Shown one piece after another: positions 54,075 through 62,200 of a stretch of DNA of 64,000 nucleotides. Origin of the DNA: Symbiodinium sp. CCMP2592 (Eukaryota > Sar > Dinophyceae > Suessiales > Symbiodiniaceae); contig CAJNDT010005997.1 in the NCBI GenBank assembly GCA_905221615.1, forward strand, positions 124,001 through 188,000, in the 5' to 3' direction. The notes under the pieces are model-generated. The model made no database searches and was not told the DNA's origin. It saw only the letters and a list, made by a program, of their open reading frames with translations. Every line of letters starts with the position of its first letter. The stretch's first letter is position 1. The translations under genes and the position numbers were made by a program.

Positions 54075-54506
54075 TCACTGTTTGGTGGGCCCGAACTCAT
54101 CCTGGATGAGTTTGACAGGGCAAAGATGCTTCAAAACATAGTGGCAGGAGCACCTGTAGCCACTGCGGGCTTGCATCTTGGCAGCTGCTTTGCCACGAAA
54201 CTGGTAAGGTTGTGGCACATCGACAAGTGGCTTGATAGACCCCGGCAGGGGGTACATAACTTCCGAAATGGGATCGAAAAAGTTCGGAGCATCTGAAGTC
54301 CTTGATGGCTTCGCGGTAGAAGACTTGGAAGTCTTTTTGGACTTCTTCTTCTTTTTCTTTTTCTTTGTCTTCTTTGTACTGTCATCGTCCTTAGGACGAT
54401 TCTTGCCCCTTTTGGAAATCGGTTGAGATGTTGCATCAAAAGCAGAATGCCACGACGAATCCGACGAAACTGGTGACGGCTGCCGATGTTCAGTGGCTTG
54501 ATCCAT
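54075..54506 (-). CDS. Lys-rich basic ORF, hypothetical
   Basis: 143 codons. It opens with a Ser-rich segment (ATEHRQPSPVSSDSSWHSAF), then a polybasic block around residues 45-60 of almost only Lys with some Thr and Ser, which would serve as a nuclear signal or nucleic-acid contact. A C-terminal CSCHYVLKHLC cluster could bind metal. It lies about 160 bp downstream of the 533-codon frame on the same strand. I recognise no family. Confidence 0.4.
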   Translation of the reverse strand: MDQATEHRQPSPVSSDSSWHSAFDATSQPISKRGKNRPKDDDSTKKTKKKKKKKKSKKTSKSSTAKPSRTSDAPNFFDPISEVMYPLPGSIKPLVDVPQPYQFRGKAAAKMQARSGYRCSCHYVLKHLCPVKLIQDEFGPTKQ

Positions 54507-54663
54507 GGCTACCAGAAAAGGAGGGCAGCATAAGAGCCAAAAATTCTCACACCAGATGATCTATCCTGACGTAGCTTTGCATGTGTAGGGTATTGCAACA
54601 TTGAGCAAGGCACCCACACACATTGCACAATCTTTTTCTGCTGTACGAATTAAATCGGCTTGC

Positions 54664-56265
54664 TTAAGCAGCTGAAAAAGCTGCGGCTGCTGCCATGAGG
54701 TTCTCTTCCTCAGGATCATCTACATCAGGCAGCTCTATCTTAGGGGTTGCAGGTTTACCCCATGGGCCCCAGCTGTCGTCTGGAAGGCCATCGGCCAGAG
54801 CCAAAGTAGGCTCATTATCGACAGCTTTGAGCCTAGTTCTACGGCGTTGTCTGCTCTCTTGCTGAGGGTAGTCAGCTTTGCTTCGTTCTGAAAGAACAAA
54901 GATAAAATCGATGCGAGCCGCCGCGAACCGAATTGCCCACCGTCTGTCCGAAGAACAGCTGTGGACCAAAGCATGAAATCTCGCCAGATTGTTCTCATAT
55001 CTGGTGCATGCATTCTTGCCCTTAGCATGGCTACTGGGCAATAAGCCTGCAAATACCACTCCAGAACAATTCTTAGTTGAGTGGTAGCACTTGCAGGCAA
55101 GCTGTACAACTCCTGCACCCCAATTGGGGTTCGTTGTGCTTCTGCCGTAGAAGGAAAACGTATCTTCTTGAGGTTCGAGGCCGGCTACACTGTGATCCGT
55201 AGGGAGGATCCTGCCCGTAGCCAAAATTCCTGTGACCCCTTCTCTGGTAGTGGCATGTGCCCAGAGATGCCAGTTTTGCTGGGCCAGGGGTGGGCCGGGA
55301 AAACCTGTACACCTGAAACGGTATCCAACTACATTCTCTTCCACATCATGAAAAAGTGAGGCACCTTCTTCGAAGTGTCTCTCATAATGAAGTCTGGACT
55401 GCAAAATGCAGTCAACGAAACCGAAAAATTCTTCCTGGCCTATGGTGTTCGATGGCACCTGCTCTGGAAACAAACTGAGCAAAAACCGAGCACATCTTTG
55501 TCTCTCAGGGTCTTTGAGAGACGAGAAAGGGCGCTGGTACTTGCGAACCAGTGCCGCTCTGGCTGCATTGCTTCGCAGTGCTTGCCAGGGTGCCATAACC
55601 CACTGTTCCGGAAACGGCGCAGTCAGAATTTGCTGACGATAAAAGAGGTACTGGCTCAGGGTGGTCATACCACCTGGAATATGATCCACTGCTGAAAATC
55701 CTGACAGCTGGATTTCCAGCTGATCCTCCACATCATTGATATTGGCAGACATGAGGCCCCGATAAAATTGATCATCAATCTGTTGCTGGCTTTCCGTTGG
55801 AGCCAGCTGGTTGGAAGTCGATGGCCCTTTCTTTGAGGGCTTGGTCTGCTTACCATGGTCCGGGAGATCAGCTGCTGGGGCTTTGGCTTGTGGCCCCACC
55901 GGTTCCGGTGCTTTATTGGACCTGGCCAGCCTCGGCGGTGTGTGAGGCACGGCTGGTCGCCGTGAATCCGGAGCCGCAAAAGGTGGAGTAGAAGGAGGCG
56001 GCAACGGCGGCGGTGGTGGGAACCAACATGCAGAAACATTTCCCGGGGGAGCATGATGTGGAGGCGGTGGTGCAGTATGTGGCAGCAGAGCTGGCCTCGG
56101 TGGGAACCCAAGGCGCTGGTGCTCGCCAATTGCCCGGTGGATACATTGGCTCTTCTCTCCTCGGCCGGTTCCTACGAGATGTTCGGCTTCGCCGATGCCT
56201 CTTGGATCTTCCTCGGGACCTTTCTTCACGACGCCGAGAGGGTGATCTGGAAGAGTATCGTCCAC
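54664..56265 (-). CDS. 533-codon protein with possible ADP-ribosyltransferase-like region
   Basis: The first 50 or so codons are probably read out of frame; the SR-rich ORF at 55913-56455 is the likely true N-terminus, joined near 56110. Then come a Pro-rich linker, a mostly helical segment (LFYRQQILTAPFPEQWVMAP and the following region) and a C-terminal third with WHLWAHATTREGVTGILATG, RILPT, then SFYGRS. H-T-x(n)-G-IL-x-x-G-xI and a following Tyr recall the His and Tyr of the H-Y-E fold of ADP-ribosyltransferases. A catalytic Glu cannot be fixed by eye. The ending is acidic, then Ala-rich. In this family the enzyme moves ADP-ribose from NAD to a target, but the assignment is tentative. It could equally be a structural Gag-like protein. 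Confidence 0.5.
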   Translation of the reverse strand: MDDTLPDHPLGVVKKGPEEDPRGIGEAEHLVGTGRGEKSQCIHRAIGEHQRLGFPPRPALLPHTAPPPPHHAPPGNVSACWFPPPPPLPPPSTPPFAAPDSRRPAVPHTPPRLARSNKAPEPVGPQAKAPAADLPDHGKQTKPSKKGPSTSNQLAPTESQQQIDDQFYRGLMSANINDVEDQLEIQLSGFSAVDHIPGGMTTLSQYLFYRQQILTAPFPEQWVMAPWQALRSNAARAALVRKYQRPFSSLKDPERQRCARFLLSLFPEQVPSNTIGQEEFFGFVDCILQSRLHYERHFEEGASLFHDVEENVVGYRFRCTGFPGPPLAQQNWHLWAHATTREGVTGILATGRILPTDHSVAGLEPQEDTFSFYGRSTTNPNWGAGVVQLACKCYHSTKNCSGVVFAGLLPSSHAKGKNACTRYENNLARFHALVHSCSSDRRWAIRFAAARIDFIFVLSERSKADYPQQESRQRRRTRLKAVDNEPTLALADGLPDDSWGPWGKPATPKIELPDVDDPEEENLMAAAAAFSAA

Positions 56266-56455
56266 GATTCGACCGGGCTGGCCTTGGCCGTGGATGAGGA
56301 TGTAGCTCTTCCACCGGAGCCGGCAATGACAAAACAGGCGCTGAAGGGCTGGTTCCTTTGGATCCTCCCTTATTCAAGGTGTCACCACAGAAGAATTGAA
56401 ACACATAGGAAGCCATGGCAGGGGCACAGAGGATGCCAACTACAAGAGCTTCCAC
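55913..56455 (-). CDS. SR-rich frame, likely N-terminus of the 533-codon protein
   Basis: 180 codons. It starts with a hydrophobic stretch (VVGILCAPAMASYVFQFFCG), then has RGRYSSRSPSRRREERSRG and further SR/RR runs, as in splicing-factor-like or viral basic domains, then PMYPPGNWRAPAPWVP. After that the frame becomes Ser/Thr/Ala noise while the overlapping frame becomes Pro-rich, so a change of frame near 56110 is likely (indel, error or programmed). It lies 88 bp downstream of the RT fragment. Confidence 0.45.
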   Translation of the reverse strand: MEALVVGILCAPAMASYVFQFFCGDTLNKGGSKGTSPSAPVLSLPAPVEELHPHPRPRPARSNRGRYSSRSPSRRREERSRGRSKRHRRSRTSRRNRPRREEPMYPPGNWRAPAPWVPTEASSAATYCTTASTSCSPGKCFCMLVPTTAAVAASFYSTFCGSGFTATSRASHTAEAGQVQ

Positions 56456-56542
56456 GATCCAAGCTCACCGTAATGGAAATTGATGCCACTGCACACCGAT
56501 ACGAAAACCCACAGTGAGCATCAAAGTCAGAATTTTGACACT

Positions 56543-57070
56543 TCAGGTCAGCAGTTCTGCAGGGAAACCCTTAGCTATGTACAATTCGCGGAGTCCCTGC
56601 AGTTGATGTTTGCGGCTGCTCGGAGGCCATGCATACTGTACAATCAAAGCTTTCCGAGAAAGATAACCTGAAATTCGGGTGGACCAGCTACCTGCAGATC
56701 TTGGATTTCTGATGGACCAGGCTTTGTCTGGTTGCAGGTAGGTCACTGTTCTGTTGGCCATGTTGAGCCGGAAGCCCAGAAATTGATGATTTGTAACCTC
56801 TTCCAGCTGGATAGTTCCTCCGTAAAAAGAGAGGTGTTGAAAATCCTTCATGCATTGATGCGACAGAAAATTCTCGTCGCACACAACGAGTCGGTTGTCA
56901 ACATACCTACAGACAAACAGTTCCGATGCTTGGTTGTCAAAAAACCTAGCTGAACTCAGGAACTGATGCCATTCTCTTTGCCAACAGGATTCTCTTTGAA
57001 TCACTGGAAGACTGCTGAGTACCGGGCTGATTTGATTGCCTATATGTTTTTGGAACCCCCTGATGCCCAT
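56543..57070 (-). CDS. Reverse transcriptase fragment with YVDN active site
   Basis: 175 codons. IGNQISPVLSS fits RT motif B (usually QGxxxSPxLS). CRYVDNRLVV fits motif C (YxDD), with Asn instead of the second Asp. HQFLGFRLN fits the motif D/E region, and the rest, with NPRSAGSWSTRISGYLSRKA and ending KGFPAELLT, is thumb-like. Fingers and motif A are missing: an in-frame TAA stands directly before the ATG and no motif A is seen upstream in other frames. RTs copy RNA into DNA. Whether Asn in YVDN allows catalysis is unclear. It does not fit Copia, and I cannot place it in a LINE clade by eye. Confidence 0.65.
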   Translation of the reverse strand: MGIRGFQKHIGNQISPVLSSLPVIQRESCWQREWHQFLSSARFFDNQASELFVCRYVDNRLVVCDENFLSHQCMKDFQHLSFYGGTIQLEEVTNHQFLGFRLNMANRTVTYLQPDKAWSIRNPRSAGSWSTRISGYLSRKALIVQYAWPPSSRKHQLQGLRELYIAKGFPAELLT

Positions 57071-57609
57071 GATATTTTATACATGCTCTTGATGCAGAGC
57101 TGCGTGTTTGAAGTATTAATTAACTTCTTCTGCGAACTAACTGTTTCTATCTATGCTACTCAGTACAGAAGCACATCACATGATGCACACGTACGTGTTG
57201 TGCTGTGCGTTTGAAGAGTAGCTGTAGGTGTAGGTGAAGGGCACTGGCCCGAAACAAGAACGAAGTCAAGACCTCGTAAAAAGAAAGCGAAGAGGCTACG
57301 GGGCAGCCATGTAAAGGGCTAGTGCAAGGAGTTTCACGACACGTTCGCATGCATGTTTTTGCAGTTGACATATGCTTGTCTCAAAGATGCCAAGCATGTC
57401 GGAGAAGCCATTTACACGACGAAACCGCGAATGGCTCAAGTACGAGAAAAGGCCGTGGGCCGAGTGAGGGGTTTTTGGTTCGTTGAGGGTTTGTTCAGGG
57501 TGTCCCGTCGGTTCAGGTGCGCAGCTTGTGCAGTGCTCTTGTAAACACCTTCGGTAAACCCCAAAAACCCTTAAAAAGCCTAAGCACGTGCGGACTACTG
57601 CAGTCTAGC
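57071..57609. other. No recognisable gene
   Basis: Short frames only. No missing RT motif A is found here in any minus frame that I read. Confidence 0.4.
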
Positions 57610-57682
57610 AAGATCACGACATTGCAGAGTTCCTTCAGTGCGACGGACTAAGATCACGACATTGCAGAGTTACTTCAGTGCA
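57610..57682. repeat. Two 31-bp direct repeats, 40 bp apart
   Basis: AAGATCACGACATTGCAGAG starts at 57610 and again at 57650, with one difference in the following CTTCAGTGC block. It lies just upstream of element 2 and may belong to its LTR or leader. Confidence 0.9.
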
Positions 57683-57814
57683 CGGGAGCACTGGCAGAGA
57701 TTTTGGTTGTAGTGATTTTTAGGTCGTTTGGTTACCCTAGTGTTTTCCCGATCCCGGTTTAGGAGGTCCTTATCGTACCCTAAAAGGCTCAAACGTCAAG
57801 TCGGTGACAGTGGT

Positions 57815-57869
57815 CACGACTCAGAGCTCAGGGACTTCAGATTCCGATGGAGCTATCGCCGGTTCCTAC
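57815..57869. repeat. Inverted repeat, left arm (55 bp)
   Basis: Exact reverse complement of 59172-59226, with sharp edges on both sides. It contains the gag start codon at 57847. Confidence 0.97.
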
Positions 57870-59175
57870 GCATTATTCTGTAGTCACCGATGGGAGCCAT
57901 CATGGAAGCCCATATCAACAACAGGTTATGACTGCCCAAGCTACCCAAGAGAATAGCAGTTCGCCAGGTACTTATCATGCCACCATGAATGTGCAAACTC
58001 TTCAGAGGATGCAGGTCGAGATTCCACTTGAGGTTTTGCGTAGCTTCCAGCAAGCAACTGCTTTTGATCAGGCAGCGCTGTCTGACTTGAGTGCCGCTGT
58101 GCAGGAGCTGCATGATCGACTCCAGTACCGCACTGGACTTTTGGGATCCGCCGTTGAAAATGTTCATAGTGGGTATCAGAGGGTACTTGATGAATTGCAA
58201 ACCATGAGTGGTGCCGTGGACGCACAGCATCGCGTGATCCAAGCGTTGATTCGAAGCCGTGATGAAATGCATGAGCAGATCGAATCAGTGAAAAGTGACC
58301 TTCAGGGCAGAGTGGATCTTCTTGAACGTGCACAGATGGGTACTAAGCAATGGCAGGCCCAGGTTGAGGCGCATATCTTGAAGATAGACAACACTTTGCA
58401 TATGATGACCGAGCGCCAACAACGATCGGATGCAAGGTCCGAGGCAATGTATCAGGCGTTCAGTGATCCGCCGGCTGATGCCGCTTCTTCCAGTGCTAAC
58501 GCTCGTATCGCAGTGCTTGAGAAGGAGTTGTCGGAGTTGCATAACAAACATGAGCAATTGCTGAATCATGTGGAGCGTCTTCGTGTAGACGATCCTCCAG
58601 AGCCGCCAGCAGCAGCATGGCCCACGTGGACTTGGCCGGAGTATCAGGGTATGCATTGGCCTACGTTCGAAGTCCCCCCAGGTTTGAATAGTAACGCTCA
58701 GTTCTTCAACATAGGTTCTCCTGGAACTTTTGAGGGAAATCAACAGGGCGTGGAAGCTGATTTTGACTTGTGGGGCGATGCATGCTATGCTGAGCAGGCA
58801 GCTGGAATGGCTGCCAACCAAGGAGCTGCAATGGCTGGGACACAGACCGCAGGAGGAGCAGGTGCAATCCCGAGTGCAACGGCACCTGAAGTGCCTGCTG
58901 CGCCTGCTACCAATCAGTCTGTTCCGGTGGTGCAAACCACAAATGCGAAGCAAGATCCTGATGATCTTGATCTCATCCCAAATGAGAGGTGGAAATGCCT
59001 GCTTGAGGTTCCGGGTTTTGATCCTAAAGACGGCGCGGGTTCGCCATGGGAGCTAGGCCTGAGATTTGATGTGTGGAAAAAACAATTCCTTACATTGGCC
59101 TCAAATGTTCATCCCAGGTTTGCTGACTTCGTATCCTTGTGTTTCAAAAAGGCGCAAGAACGACATGATGAGTAG
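57847..59175 (+). CDS. gag: Gag-like coiled-coil protein (element 2)
   Basis: 442 codons from the ATG inside the left inverted repeat. The N-terminus is Gln/Thr/Ser-rich. Residues 60-260 are rich in heptad-like Leu/Glu/Gln (LSDLSAAVQELHDRLQY, then ARIAVLEKELSELHNKHEQ) and probably form coiled coils. A Pro/Trp stretch (AAAWPTWTWPEYQGMHW) and an Ala-rich linker follow. The end, SPWELGLRFDVWKKQFLTLA, looks like the beginning of the Copia gag core (UBN2 type), but the protein stops about 25 residues later, at a TAG inside the right inverted repeat. No zinc knuckle is present, so the gag is cut short. Confidence 0.75.
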   Translation: MELSPVPTHYSVVTDGSHHGSPYQQQVMTAQATQENSSSPGTYHATMNVQTLQRMQVEIPLEVLRSFQQATAFDQAALSDLSAAVQELHDRLQYRTGLLGSAVENVHSGYQRVLDELQTMSGAVDAQHRVIQALIRSRDEMHEQIESVKSDLQGRVDLLERAQMGTKQWQAQVEAHILKIDNTLHMMTERQQRSDARSEAMYQAFSDPPADAASSSANARIAVLEKELSELHNKHEQLLNHVERLRVDDPPEPPAAAWPTWTWPEYQGMHWPTFEVPPGLNSNAQFFNIGSPGTFEGNQQGVEADFDLWGDACYAEQAAGMAANQGAAMAGTQTAGGAGAIPSATAPEVPAAPATNQSVPVVQTTNAKQDPDDLDLIPNERWKCLLEVPGFDPKDGAGSPWELGLRFDVWKKQFLTLASNVHPRFADFVSLCFKKAQERHDE

Positions 59176-59226
59176 GAACCGGCGATAGCTCCATCGGAAT
59201 CTGAAGTCCCTGAGCTCTGAGTCGTG
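59172..59226. repeat. Inverted repeat, right arm (55 bp), with two in-frame stops
   Basis: The reverse complement of the gag leader and start. In the common gag/pol frame it supplies TAG at 59173 and TGA at 59218. The frame of gag and of pol is the same on both sides. Confidence 0.97.
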
Positions 59227-62200
59227 TTGGTGCTTGCAGCCAATCGGCCTGGAACCCTTGTCACCTTCAACGATATCCAGAAGGCCAGACAGGAAAAGGA
59301 TCGCAGGTTTGGAAGCCGAAATGTTGCAGAAGGCGCGCTTGAGGCTGAATGGATGCAGATTGCAGCCGAGGCAAACGAGACTTCGGAACCAATGTATGTC
59401 TCAGACCCAACAGAGTCTGAGGAGGAGTCTGACACAGAGGTGAGGACATTGTCTTCGCTTGATACTGTTTCGTCTAGTGAAGAGTCGGAACCGGAAATGC
59501 CTAAACGGGGAATGATCTGGGGAGTGCACTTGTCTGATGAATCGTTTCGTGCGTGGATCAGGCCAGGAACCCTTGGAGTGAACAATGAGGAACCATTCAT
59601 TCCTGTGATCGGTGATGAAGGGCTTGAGATGAGAGCTTGGAGGACCTTGATGTGGGTTCGACAGCGCAATGTATGGCAAGATGAACCTATTGATATTAGT
59701 TACGGTCAGTTCATCACGTACACCAAGGAAGTGCGGGTTCAAACTGGGCCTAGGGTGTTTAGTGATGGATACGCAGTATGTGTTCACGACCGGAAGGCCG
59801 ATAGGAATATCTTGTTAGGACTGTGTGCTTATCCGAGTAGGCCGTGGATCACTTTGGAGCCCATCACTGTTGAGGCGCGCAGAGGAGCCCCAGAGGCTCG
59901 AGCGCCGACGGTTCCTCCTCCCCCAGGCTATGGTGGAGCGGAAGTCAATCAGGCTCACAGTGCTACACTTCATGTGTCGAGTGACAAAGGGGTCCTATTG
60001 GATTCCGGTGCCAATGAAATCCTCAGACAACAAGAGAACAGACCGTCGCGATCGCAACCGCTTCCGCTTACCTTAGCAAATGGATCTTCGATTGATGCAT
60101 TCAGAACAAAGGAAGGTGAGGTGGTGGTTGTAGGGGTTGAGAATGGGGAGATAATCTGCGGGGTCAATAGGCTAGTTCAGGTTGGATGCAAGTTTGAATG
60201 GGATTACATCAACGGCCCTAGACTGCACCTTCCCTCCGAAATCGGAGGTGACACCGTGCAGCTGCGCGAGGTCAATGGACTGCCTTTTATGACCCGTAAT
60301 ACCTTCCTTAAGCTTAGACCCTTGATGACGCAACATTGGAAAAAACACCACACATCGCGAGTCGCTGCGATCGCGGAGTCATCTTCAGAAGTGTGCAAAA
60401 TCTTGAGTTGGACGGATCTTGATCATGCGATCAGTGCTCAGGAGGAGACAGTAGTCCAGGCAGCATCAGTTGAGCATCCAGGTGAGGAGTTCGCCAAGAA
60501 TCTGCTTGATAAGAGCTGTCTTACGTATGCTGATGTCCTGCAGGCCATCAATCAGGCCGACTTGAAGCCGACGGTTTCAAATCGCATGAACAAGATAGAG
60601 GGCACTCAAGAGAAGGTTTCCTTGTGGGTGTTTGGAGCGTGGGTGAAAGGGGGTTTGAGAGGGATTACGTCGCTGACTAGACAACATCCTTATCTTACGA
60701 GGGTTCTAGTGAAGTACATGAAGGCGAACACTTCGAATCCTTTCCTTTCGGTTGTGGTTTCACGTGATTGTGTTTTCAGGCCGCATAAGGATCCCAACGA
60801 CCACAACAATCAAACCACCCTCATTGGTCTTACCAAGCACTGCGGAGGTGAATTGTGGATAGAAGACGAGAATGGAACCGAGCTGAGGACTGTGTCTTCA
60901 GACGAGCCGCCCAAGCTGGGTACATTGCACGCAACAGCTGGAGGACAGGTCGTTACGTTTTGGGGCCAGAAGCTTCATGGGACAGAACCTTACACGGGCT
61001 CTAGAGTTGTGGAGATTGCTTATGTGCCGCGGAGCTGGGAGAAGCTATCAGATGCTGACATAGACGCCTTGAAGGATTTAGGTTTTCGGTTGCCTAGTGG
61101 AGGTAGTCATAAGGTTAAGTCCTTGACCCAAGGTCCAGCCGGATCACCCGACCCTAAGGACCCTACGCCTGATTCCACTCAAGGTCCAGCCGGATCACCT
61201 GACCTTAAGGACCCTAAGCCCAAATCCCAACTTGGTCCATCCGGATCACCCGACCCTAGATCTGCTGAGCCTGAGAGCACGGCGACCGAAGCCGAAGAGC
61301 AGCGCGAGGAGCCAGACCGGGACGGGGATTTGTTCAGGGATTTCGGAGTGGTTGGGGATGAGTGTCTGGAAGACTTAGGAGAAAGCCATGGATCCCAAGC
61401 CGCAGCCGTTTGCCATGGACTTGCTGATTACAAGGCGAGAGGCGTCAAGAGGCCTCATCGAAGAATCAAAGTAAACGACTTGTCAACTGGAGTTCTCTCG
61501 ATAGACATTGCGGGCCCATATCAAGGGTCATGTGATGGGAATCGCTTTGTACTTGTGGGAGCCTTCAGGACCGACGACAATCATGTCTTGCCTTTCATTC
61601 GCTGTCTGAAAAGGAGATTGTGGGAACATGTTGATGCAGGAATAGCTTCAATCTTGAGTGAACTTTATGCATTGGTCGGAGAAAGGGCTGTCGTGCGCAT
61701 CCACTCTGACAGGGCGAAGGAGTTCTTGGCGACAGGAGTCGTGCAACACTTGAACGAGGCGGGAGTGCATCAGACCACAACTTCAGGACACGATCCGGCG
61801 GCCAACGGATTGGCCGAGAGGATGGTGGGACTGCTGAAACAGCAGGTCCGAGAGTTCATTGTCAAGGGGCAGGTACCAATGAAATACTGGCCTTACTTGT
61901 TCAGTGAAGCGGCGCGTGGCATGAGAGATTTAGTGCTCGGACCATCGTGGCAAGGATCTCTTCCCTATCCGGGAGAGGCGGTGGCAGTGAAGGTCATAGA
62001 CCCTGCACCACTGGATGCTCGGGCTGAACCGGGAATGTTTCTGGGGCGAGCGGATACAGCTACCCATGGAGCATTTGTGCAAGTGCATCGCAATGGAAAA
62101 GCAGAGGTGATATTGACTAGACTTCCTGCGCTCTTAAAGGAGACAGACAAGCAGTGGAGAACATTCACATCTGAATGCGGAGATCTTATCTGGGTGTCTA

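Larger units (their letters stand above)
53388..57070 (-). mobile_element. Minus-strand multi-ORF cassette with an RT fragment, family unknown
   Basis: Five or six frames all run leftward with small gaps or overlaps: RT fragment, SR-rich frame, 533-codon frame, Lys-rich ORF, SR/KR ORF and a Cys-rich ORF. No LTRs or inverted repeats border it in the window. The RT frame begins just after an in-frame TAA and lacks motif A, so the 5' side is truncated. Candidates are a non-LTR retroelement, an unclassified retroelement, an integrated viral fragment or a unidirectional gene cluster. Confidence 0.45.

Noticed and set aside
57421..57440. AATGGCTCAAG resembling the end of the spliced leader
   Set aside because: Only the last part matches; the CCGTAGCCATTTT part is missing.
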